Below, piece after piece: positions 57,240 through 64,000 of a stretch of 64,000 nt of DNA (position 1 is the first letter of the stretch; each line of letters starts with the position of its first letter). Source of the stretch: an uncultured Bacteroidales bacterium (GTDB lineage: Bacteria; Bacteroidota; Bacteroidia; Bacteroidales; Paludibacteraceae). Both the position numbers and the translations under genes were made by a program. Below the pieces are notes generated by a model, which saw nothing but the letters and a program-made list of their open reading frames with translations, was not told where the DNA came from and ran no database searches. The DNA lies in NCBI GenBank assembly GCA_903911085.1, contig CAIWCC010000206.1:1-64000 (forward strand), in the 5' to 3' direction.

Positions 57240-58964
57240 ATGAAACATACACTATTCGTTCTTATATTTTTATTGTCGTTAAGTGTTTATTCACAAGACA
57301 GTTACAATTACACTTTATTGACTTATTCGCAAGTTGGCTACGATATGTATATGCCCAAAACGGCCATGTTGCAACATGTTGATTCGAGTTTTTTTAAGTC
57401 GGGTACTACTTTTACATTGCGGCAAATTGCTGATAATAAAAACATACTTACCGGTAAAATTAAATCACTTGGCAAGAAGTGGAAAAAGTTTTGGTGGAAG
57501 GTTGACTTTTCAGGTTGCAAACAAGCGGGTGAATATTACCTGCAAATTAGTTACAAGAAAAACTTGCTTTACGAAAGTAAAAAGTCACTGCCCATTACCA
57601 TTGCCAACAATCTGTTGTGGAACAAAACATGGCAGTCTACAGCCCTGTATCACTTACACTTGCGCGATAGTTTGAGCTATAAACCCGAAGGTGGTTGGAA
57701 AGATTGTGGAAGCACGTTGCAAGAAATTAGCAGCCATATTATTATGCTCAATGCCCTCTGCGATTTGTTGGAGTTAAGCCAGAAGAACTTATCGCCCAAC
57801 AACCAACAGGATATTTATAAACAGCTGGTTATTGGGGCAAATTATGTAGCGCTTTGTCAGGATAAGGCAAAGTCGCTCGGACTTGGCGACGGCGCTGTGG
57901 TGCATGAAGTGAGGCGTAACCTCAAAGTGGTAACGGGAAATGTGGCTAAAACTGCCATGATATTGGCCCGAATTTCCCGATTGATGAAAGAAGTAAACCC
58001 CGAACTGTCGGTACAATACAAGGCGCGTTCCATAAAAGCCTTTAATTGGATTGCAAAAAACGGCCCTATTATTCATTGGGAAGATTCTGATTTTTACGCC
58101 ATTACACATGGGGCACCTTACGGAATGAAAACACCACCCAAGGAATGGATGACCCGCGATTTGGTTATGATGATGTGGGCTTCGGTGGAATTGTATAAAT
58201 GTGGTGAACTGGATTATAAGCAAAATGCCATTGACTACGCCGCCAAAATTATGTCCCGACAAGTTAACAAAGAAAAAGCCGAAGGTGGTTTGTACGGGCA
58301 TTTTTACACTTACGATTCGTTCAATTTTACCGAAAAAGCAAATATCCATTGTGGTGCCTGGGATGCCAATTATAAGGCTTACAATCAGGGAGGACATTTT
58401 CCTCATTATCTGATTCCAATGATTGAGATGATGAATTTATGGCCCGAAAACCAACAGGCTGGTAATTGGAAAAAATGTGTTCGAAATTTTGCGTATCATT
58501 ATTTTTTGCCCGCTACAAACCAAAATCCATTTAAGATATTGCCGGCAGGTTATTATAAAAATGAGGGATTGCTCAATTGGAGTGGTTGGTACCACGGTCA
58601 CAACAAGATTTTTGGTTATGCCGCCGCATTGGCCATGGAGTTTTATCATTTATACAACGACCGTCGGTTTATCGAAATTGCAGTGGGAAATCTACAGTGG
58701 ATAGCGGGACTACATTCGGGCTTTCATAAAAACAACGATAGCTTTTCGGCAAGTATGATAGTTGGCATTGGCAACCGTTCCAAAGCCGACTGGGATACCA
58801 TGCGTGGCACTATAACCAATGGTTTTGACGCCGATGCACAATTCAAACTCACACGCCCAAGCAAAGAAACCGATTTACCTACCGTTTTTGGCGACGAGGG
58901 CGGCATTCATCATCCTGCCGGCTGGGTAAGTGGACTTACGAGATTGTATTTGTACAGCAAGTAG
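57240..58964 (+). CDS. GH9-like glycosidase, divergent active site
   Basis: 574 residues, signal peptide to about VYSQ. An N-terminal Ig-like domain (25-120; YSQVGYDMYMPKTAML is typical of GH9 enzymes with CelD-type N-termini) precedes an (alpha/alpha)6 barrel. Where GH9 cellulases have GGWYDAGD with two catalytic aspartates, this protein has GGWKDCGS (151-158): D155 is kept but the second is S158. The C-terminal end reads DEGGIHHPAGW rather than the usual NEVAIDYNA. It is probably a GH9-family glycosidase with altered chemistry or substrate, or a binding protein. Last gene of the susCD operon. Confidence 0.72.
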   Translation: MKHTLFVLIFLLSLSVYSQDSYNYTLLTYSQVGYDMYMPKTAMLQHVDSSFFKSGTTFTLRQIADNKNILTGKIKSLGKKWKKFWWKVDFSGCKQAGEYYLQISYKKNLLYESKKSLPITIANNLLWNKTWQSTALYHLHLRDSLSYKPEGGWKDCGSTLQEISSHIIMLNALCDLLELSQKNLSPNNQQDIYKQLVIGANYVALCQDKAKSLGLGDGAVVHEVRRNLKVVTGNVAKTAMILARISRLMKEVNPELSVQYKARSIKAFNWIAKNGPIIHWEDSDFYAITHGAPYGMKTPPKEWMTRDLVMMMWASVELYKCGELDYKQNAIDYAAKIMSRQVNKEKAEGGLYGHFYTYDSFNFTEKANIHCGAWDANYKAYNQGGHFPHYLIPMIEMMNLWPENQQAGNWKKCVRNFAYHYFLPATNQNPFKILPAGYYKNEGLLNWSGWYHGHNKIFGYAAALAMEFYHLYNDRRFIEIAVGNLQWIAGLHSGFHKNNDSFSASMIVGIGNRSKADWDTMRGTITNGFDADAQFKLTRPSKETDLPTVFGDEGGIHHPAGWVSGLTRLYLYSK

Positions 58965-59073
58965 ATTGGCTCAAAAATCCGCTTTGCAGTCTGAGTTCAG
59001 GATAAGCAATAAATGAAAAATAGAATATGTGAATAAAATTAGATGATTATCAGGTAGTTCTAATGTCATGTTT

Positions 59074-59101
59074 CGGTGCTTCCGACTTGACGGAAGCACC
59101 G
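59074..59101. terminator. Hairpin after the GH9-like gene
   Basis: CGGTGCTTCCG and CGGAAGCACCG form a perfect 11-bp stem around ACTTGA, about 110 bases after the end of the operon. The T-run is weak (TAATATTC), so it may be a transcript-protecting hairpin or repeat rather than a true terminator. Confidence 0.5.
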
Positions 59102-59595
59102 TAATATTCAATAAACTAAGCATTGCTTATTCCGAACACATGTTTGCCTCAAATATGCATAAAGCTCTTGCAATACAATGCATTACTACTCTCGAAGTTT
59201 AGATTTGAGCACTACAGATTTTATCTTTACTAAGGGTGCATACTTGTATTTTTGAGCGTCATATAGATTTTCTACTTTTTGGATCTCACAGCATCGTATT
59301 TGTATCGCTTCTCCTTTTTTCTTTATCCAAGTGAGGGTTTCAATGGGAGTGAAGCCCTCACTATGTTGAACAAATAAAACCGAAATACATTGCTGCATTT
59401 CGGTTTCTGTTGAAAAAATAGTATTGTAAACTTAAACTGATATAAGACTTTTTTTGTTTGTTTTGATTGTTATACAATGTCAGGATAAATGATGCTAGAT
59501 ACAGCATCTTTTTTTTTTTGAAACTAATACCTACGCTTCAGGTTTCTACTAATCAATTTAATTCTCTCTAATTCTACTTTACCAAATTAAGAAGA

Positions 59596-59720
59596 AAACC
59601 ACAATAGGCACAATAGAAAAGATAAATCAATAATTATAAAGGTCACAATAGACAAATACCTATCGGTATTTTTGATGAAAGCATTGTTTGTATTGTGACC
59701 TATTGATTCTATTGTGGTTT
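59596..59720. repeat. CACAATAG inverted-repeat element, copy B
   Basis: Outer arms AAACCACAATAG (59596-59607) and CTATTGTGGTTT (59709-59720); inner arms AGGTCACAATA (59640-59650) and TATTGTGACCT (59691-59701); both pairs are perfect. The centre has TACCTATCGGTATTT. Related to the shorter element at 32062-32130. Confidence 0.75.
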
Positions 59721-59760
59721 AACTGTTTTCAATTTGTATTTAGTAAAGTAGAATTAGAAT

Positions 59761-60370
59761 TTAGAAAATTACTTTTCTAACTGATGGTTTGCTTCCATTT
59801 TGCATTTACACTGTATAAATGCCTTTGGCACTCAACTTGATTTCCATGGTAGAACTGTTTGCAGTTTTATTTACTACCAATCGGCCCAATGCATCATAAA
59901 TCCTTACAACTGTGGAAGGCGCAATATTTTGCAACATCAATTTTCCATTTGCTATCGCAAAATTTGCATCTACATTCATGTCAATTATTTCATTGCCCGT
60001 AGGTACACGTTGTGCAGTGATAGTAAAACGTGTATTGTTGGTACCAGCATCAGATGTAAAGCTATAATTGGTAGTCATCAAATCGGTTACTGTACCATTT
60101 AATTTATCCAACAACAACAATTTAGACAAGCTTGGTGCTTGTGCTGCATCGGCACTGATAGTGGTAGTGCCGACTGTTTTGGTGTAAATTCCTACTGGGA
60201 AGTTTTGCACTTCGGTCATTGGCAATGCATTGAAACCATAATTTACGCCACCTAATTGAGTGTAAATTTGTGGTTTATCAGTACCAGTACCTACCCATTT
60301 TTCCAAATCCTCACCAATTTGATAAGCAGAGGTTTGATCATTGTCCATAATCAAATTGGTATTATCGATG
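59761..60370 (-). pseudogene. Truncated T9SS-secreted protein
   Basis: The open part encodes about 190 residues of an extracellular beta-rich protein. Near its end is the sorting-domain pattern NIAPSTVVRIYDALGRLVVNK, then KGIYTV, then an in-frame TAA (59806-59808), after which the frame continues MQNGSKPSVRKVIF to a second stop at 59761. That tail is the expected end of a T9SS type A sorting domain, so a stop has arisen inside it. The 5' end is cut off at about 60370 by the hairpin repeat, leaving no start codon or signal peptide. Doubly broken, hence a pseudogene. The original function is not visible. Confidence 0.8.
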
Positions 60371-60698
60371 CCCGCGCCCCACTTCCTTTTTTGCATTGAC
60401 GCAAAAAAGTAAGCAAAAAAACACCTTACCCGCCGCCTACTGCACCCTCTCCTGACCTCTATCCCCCTAACGGGTACTTTCCCCTAAAAGGGAAAGAAAT
60501 AGGACTTTTTTAATATTTGGAGAGGGAAAATAGTAATTGAAGTGTTTGACCTCGTCCAGTGAGCCGAAAAATCAGTCGTTCGTATGCTGAAAACTTTTAA
60601 ACTCGCACCGACGGAATACGTCGGCACTCAAACACAAAAGTTTTCTACGCCTACTTCACTCCATTTTTCGGCTCACTGGACGAGGTCAGTCCAAATTC
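60371..60698 (-). repeat. Dispersed hairpin element, copy 2 (inverted, rearranged)
   Basis: 60371-60420 is the module with TTTTTTGCGTCAATGC (minus strand) and CCCGCGCCCC. 60547-60688 is the hairpin module, flanked by perfect 26-bp inverted repeats (60547-60572 and 60663-60688, TGACCTCGTCCAGTGAGCCG and complement). The hairpin is nearly the same as in copy 1. Between the modules is a stretch with ACGGGTACTTTCCCC-type intergenic words. Confidence 0.82.
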
Positions 60699-60981
60699 AA
60701 TAGCGCAAAATAGATAATGAGTTTTTAATACATAATTGATTTCCTATTACCTAAGCTTCACTAAGAATATTTTTACAAATTAAGAACTCTTAGGAAAAAA
60801 CATAAATGTTTTTTTAGAATAGTCGATTTATTTTAAAATATTTATGTTTTAACGTAGTGTTCTCATAATATAATGATTCAATAACCATAGTGTCCCACGA
60901 AAACAATTGGTATTGTGCCCTAACTAACTTTGTGATTAGTCTTTTATTTTAAATCACAGAATATACTAATCTATATAATAG

Positions 60982-62085
60982 CTATTTTATTTTCAATTTC
61001 AACACTTCGCTACCAGCCAATAAAAATGCACCAGTTCCATACACCTGACTACTTTCAGCCTTAAAATTCTTGCGAGGGTCTGCGCCAATTGGCTGACACC
61101 AACCCATGTAACCTTCGGGTTGAATTAATCCGTTTAGGCCGATCCACGCTTTTTTTACTACAGGAAGAAATTCATTTTTATCTAAAATACCATTATTTAT
61201 ACCCCAAGCTAACGCATAAGTATAAAATCCCGAACCACTGGATTCACCACCAGGGAATGATGCTGGGTCGAGTAAACTGGCACGCCACAGACCATCTTCT
61301 TGCTGAAGTGATGCTACTCGTTTAGACATTTCTTTAAAAAGGTCAATGTAAAAGCTGCGTGTTTTGTGTTCTTTTGGTAATTCGGTAATCATTAAAGCTA
61401 AACCTCCTATTACCCAGCCGTTTCCTCTCGACCAGAATATTTTTTGTCCGTTTTTTTCACGTCGATCTGTAGGATTATCTTTAATTACGTAGTATAAATC
61501 GCGTGCAAATAAGTGTTCATTTTTATCGAACAATAAATCGTAACATTCGCGGAAAAGTACATCACATTTTTCCATGTACTTTGGGTTTTTTGTAGCTGTT
61601 GATAGTTTTGCCAACGCTGTAGGTCCCATAAAAAGTGCATCGCACCACCACCATGTAATTACCTCAACACCTGTAACTTTGTGTGGTTGTACCAAAAAGT
61701 TGTCCATCATTTTTTGGAATGGTTCAAGCATTTTTGGGTCTTTTTTTATCCGATATACATCAATATAGGTTTGTGCAATGGCATGATCGTCGGCATGCAT
61801 GGTGCGTGGACCTGGTTTCCACTCGTTTTTCTCGCCCATGGAAATCATTGCGTCCAAATATACTTTGTTTTTTGTAGTTTTATAGGCTGCCGAAATTCCT
61901 GCATAAAACGCTCCATTTGTCCAGTCCCACAGGTCATATTGTGGATGAGTCAACTGCCATTTGGCAGCATCGAGCATGGCTTTTTTAATAACTTTTGGTT
62001 TAAAAACATCATCGTTTTTAGTCATTGCACTTAATCCTGCAAACATTGCTATACAAAGCAACAAGGATACTCCTTTGATTCTCAT
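60982..62085 (-). CDS. GH105 unsaturated uronyl hydrolase, copy 2
   Basis: 367 residues, the same length as the protein at 33842 and alike along its whole length, including HADDHAI, WWWCDALFM and FWSRGNGWV with the catalytic aspartates. The reading frame is intact, so it may still be functional. Upstream of it, instead of an intact GH3 gene, are only remnants of GH3 and HTCS, and no TAnnTTTG with operator is seen. It is part of a decayed duplicate of the 33.8-45 kb segment. Confidence 0.9.
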   Translation of the reverse strand: MRIKGVSLLLCIAMFAGLSAMTKNDDVFKPKVIKKAMLDAAKWQLTHPQYDLWDWTNGAFYAGISAAYKTTKNKVYLDAMISMGEKNEWKPGPRTMHADDHAIAQTYIDVYRIKKDPKMLEPFQKMMDNFLVQPHKVTGVEVITWWWCDALFMGPTALAKLSTATKNPKYMEKCDVLFRECYDLLFDKNEHLFARDLYYVIKDNPTDRREKNGQKIFWSRGNGWVIGGLALMITELPKEHKTRSFYIDLFKEMSKRVASLQQEDGLWRASLLDPASFPGGESSGSGFYTYALAWGINNGILDKNEFLPVVKKAWIGLNGLIQPEGYMGWCQPIGADPRKNFKAESSQVYGTGAFLLAGSEVLKLKIK

Positions 62086-62110
62086 TTTTGTTGTTTTTTT
62101 ATAGATTTAA

Positions 62111-62599
62111 TTATTTGATTTCGATGTTACATTATTTTTTGTCATTCTCGGTACTCCCATCCACTAAAATTTTATAATCGCCAGGCTGCATGTCCATTTT
62201 CGATTTAACGTCTATTTCGACATTAAAACTCTGTTCCATTTGATAGGATTCGACCAACTCTAATGCAAGATTTGTTCTTATTTCGTCATTGGCTCCCACT
62301 AAATGAAGTGTGGCTATCGTAATTTTGAATTTTCTTTTATTTATATTGTTCTGAGCTAATCGGCTCATATATAATTAGTTTGTAGCTGTTTTTGGTTCTG
62401 CATTGTATTCTGCATTTTTCGGAAGGTTATATTGATTCCGTCCGAAAGGAATATCGATACAAAAAATGGCTTCTACGCCATCGAGGCGGTTATGTGCAAT
62501 TTGGGTTCCGTGCTTTTGAGTTACCAACTGGCGACACAAATATAAGTTTTTTCCGGTTCCTGAATCTTTAAAAAGAGTATGCCCACTTTGAATCCACAA
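62111..62599 (-). pseudogene. Chimeric remnant of HTCS and GH3 genes
   Basis: Read on the minus strand, 62599-62375 matches HTCS residues of about 995-1060 (IQSG, LCRQLVT, AIFCIDIPFGR). The ATP-lid motif is decayed (NSGTGIG has become DSGTGKN). After stops, 62330-62212 matches the receiver start (HLV..DEIR, EQSFN, VKS). It then runs in frame into the last 30 or so codons of GH3 (KMDMQPGDYKILVDGS), where the original stop region also carries an extra TAA. The order is that of the intact HTCS, GH3 and GH105 genes, with about 3.4 kb deleted between the receiver and the GH3 tail. Confidence 0.85.
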
Positions 62600-63128
62600 A
62601 ATTAAGACAATTTGTTCATATAAAAAAGCAATCTTGCATTAATTCTCTTTATCAAATTTAAAAATAATCATCTATTGTACATGAAAAAAATATAGTTTAG
62701 TAATGTTTTGAAATTGAATAATTTAATTTGTACGCGACTAATGATAAACGGACTGACCTCGTCCGGTGAGCCGAAAAACAAGTGAGATAGGCGGTTAAAA
62801 ATTGTCCATGTTTGAGTTCCGACGTATTTCGTCGGAATGAGTTTGGACGATTTGAGCCTATCGAGCGCAAGTTTTTCGAGCGAAGTGGGCGAAGTCTTGA
62901 CTTTTTTTGCTTACTTTTTTGCGTCAAGGCAAAAAAGTGAGTGGGGCGCGGGGCTAGCCCCGATTAAAAATAGTACATTATTTTGTTTCAGTTACTTACA
63001 TAATTATTATTGCGATTGCATTTATTTTTTTACAATAAGTTGTATTATTGAACCCAAAATATATTTTTTCAAACCATAATATATTTTTTTACCTTCATCA
63101 GCGAAAAATGTGTTTACAAATAGATTTT
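62600..63128. other. Non-coding region with hairpin element
   Basis: About 530 bases before the GH29 copy 2 operator. Mostly filled by dispersed hairpin element copy 3. An open frame at 62837-63079 runs through the repeat and is treated as spurious. Confidence 0.6.
62752..62978 (+). repeat. Dispersed hairpin element, copy 3
   Basis: Same order as copy 1: ACTGACCTCGTCC, a long hairpin, AGCGAAGTGGGCGAAGTCTTG, GCTTACTTTTTTGC with GCAAAAAAGTGAG, GGGGCTAGCCCC, and a final TACATTA. The hairpin stem has changed on both sides compared with copy 1: AAATTGTCC/GGACGATTT in place of GAAAACTTTT/AAAAGTTTTC, ATAGGC/GCCTAT in place of GTAGGC/GCCTAC, and TTCCGACG/CGTCGGAA. Confidence 0.85.
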
Positions 63129-63195
63129 TTGTAACAGGCACTAAAAAATAGGTTACAATGCTAATAACTATTGTTTATATTATAAGTTACTTTTG
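63129..63195 (+). promoter_or_regulatory. PUL operator and promoter, GH29 copy 2
   Basis: TTGTAAC (63129-63135), 16 bases, GTTACAA (63152-63158), 29 bases, -7 TACTTTTG (63188-63195). Spacing is identical to GH29 copy 1 although the bases between have diverged, which argues that the site is still under selection. Confidence 0.75.
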
Positions 63196-63230
63196 TAAAA
63201 ACAAAAAATAACTTATCCAATTTAAATCAA

Positions 63231-64000
63231 ATGAAAAAATCAATTCAATTATTTTTTGCCATTTTAGTGCTGTTGACAATAAGCGCATCAGCTCAAACCA
63301 AACGTGGCCCATCGGTAGAAGAAATGCGCACAACACCTCAAGAGGCCGATGCCAGATTAGGTTGGTGGCGCGAAGCACGGTTTGGTATGTTTGTTCACTG
63401 GGGCGTGTATTCCGACTTGAGCGGAACATGGAATGGTGTGAAATATGGTGGTTATGGTGAACACATACAGCGTATGGCCAAAATTCCTATTCCGGTGTAT
63501 CGCTCTCAAGTGGCCGCAAATTTTAATCCTACAAAATTTGATGCCGAGGCGTGGATTAAATTAGCCAAAAAAGCTGGTGTGGGTTACTTCATAATTACGG
63601 CAAAGCATCACGACGGTTTTGCAATGTTCAATTCAGCTGTTAGCGATTTTAATATCGTGAAAGCCACACGTTTTGGGCGTGACCCAATGACGGAGCTTTC
63701 GGCAGCCTGCAAAAAATACGGCATTAAGTTTGGCTTTTATTATTCACATGCTTTCGATTGGGGCGAAGAGAATGCACCTGGAAACGACTGGGATTACAAC
63801 AATCCGGGAGGTGATAAATTGCTGTCGACCTTTAATTGGTGGCAAAAAGACACTGTGTTTTTGCGTAAAGCGCAGAAGTATGTCGACGAAAAATCGATAC
63901 CACAAATTGTAGAGCTTATCAAAAACTATGACCCTGATATTATGTGGTTCGATACGCCCCACAAATTGCCCGATTCGGAAAATTGCCGTATCATGGCTGC
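63231..64000 (+). CDS. GH29 alpha-L-fucosidase, copy 2 (runs off the end)
   Basis: The first 256 codons are present; the gene continues beyond the window. ATG 63231, signal peptide to about ASAQ, then RFGMFVHWGVYS, AKHHDGFAMF and the nucleophile motif DIMWFDTPH, all as in the copy at 43274. The frame is intact to the end of the window. Differences from copy 1 are scattered substitutions such as WIKLAKKAG for WVQLAKDAG. Its promoter keeps the PUL operator. Confidence 0.92.
   Translation, partial: MKKSIQLFFAILVLLTISASAQTKRGPSVEEMRTTPQEADARLGWWREARFGMFVHWGVYSDLSGTWNGVKYGGYGEHIQRMAKIPIPVYRSQVAANFNPTKFDAEAWIKLAKKAGVGYFIITAKHHDGFAMFNSAVSDFNIVKATRFGRDPMTELSAACKKYGIKFGFYYSHAFDWGEENAPGNDWDYNNPGGDKLLSTFNWWQKDTVFLRKAQKYVDEKSIPQIVELIKNYDPDIMWFDTPHKLPDSENCRIMA

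Larger units (their letters stand above)
58965..59760. other. Non-coding region after the PUL
   Basis: About 800 bases. It holds a stable hairpin (59074-59101) and a large inverted-repeat element (59596-59720). An open frame at 59186-59398 has no recognisable features, and I do not call it. Confidence 0.55.

Noticed and set aside
57789-58406. 205-codon open frame on the minus strand
   Set aside because: Antisense to the GH9-like gene, which has a signal peptide, family motifs and operon context.
62132-62368. A small response-regulator-like gene
   Set aside because: The phospho-acceptor region is missing and the frame ends in GH3 tail sequence; it is a deletion remnant.
62837-63079. 80-codon open frame on the plus strand
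   Set aside because: It runs through the dispersed hairpin element; its peptide is the chance translation of repeat words and it has no homologous frame in copy 1.

Overview
The window is AT-rich chromosomal DNA from a member of the Bacteroidota, most likely an environmental Bacteroidales (Paludibacter-like; inferred from gene content only). Signs of this are a SusC/SusD pair, a hybrid two-component regulator, type IX secretion (T9SS) C-terminal sorting domains, GldF, and promoters with the Bacteroidota -7 element TAnnTTTG.

Layout. 1-3600: flank with an orphan RhuM-type gene, a glycosyltransferase, a fragment of that glycosyltransferase's 3' end, and dispersed repeats. 3.6-13.9 kb: housekeeping genes (radical SAM protein, dnaG, surE, gldF, PagL-like deacylase, PAP2 phosphatase, NadR-like kinase, serine acetyltransferase, THUMP methyltransferase, tRNA-Leu). 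14.4-59 kb: one very large polysaccharide utilization locus (PUL). Its minus-strand blocks are DUF5703 > GH95-like > GH2 > GH30 > GH30, and HTCS, then GH3 > GH105 > six-hairpin glycosidase > GH95, followed by a YhcG-type nuclease gene, GH105 and a PI-PLC-like protein. A central part holds two small T9SS surface proteins, GH29 and a GH10 xylanase. Its plus-strand block is SusC > SusD > GH3 > DUF6786 > GH9-like. 59-64 kb: a decayed partial duplicate of the PUL core (GH105, an HTCS/GH3 chimeric remnant, GH29) mixed with hairpin repeats and a broken T9SS gene.

How it may work (inference). T9SS-exported GH10 and GH30 xylanases would cut a glucuronoxylan-type backbone at the cell surface. SusCD would import oligomers. 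Periplasmic GH2, GH3, GH29, GH95, GH105 and six-hairpin enzymes would remove galactosyl, fucosyl or L-galactosyl, xylosyl and uronyl decorations. The 1339-residue HTCS would sense an oligosaccharide and activate the locus.

The most striking new observation is a shared operator-like motif: two GTWWC half-sites 21 bp apart (N16 between them), lying exactly 29 bp upstream of a TAnnTTTG element. It is clear at four promoters (DUF5703, GH3, and both GH29 copies) and degenerate but in register at three more (T9SS protein 1, GH10, SusC). It is a good candidate for the HTCS binding site. Other highlights are a beta-sandwich module shared by the GH10 N-terminus and the two small T9SS proteins (a candidate new carbohydrate-binding family), and a dispersed hairpin element whose copies show compensatory base changes.
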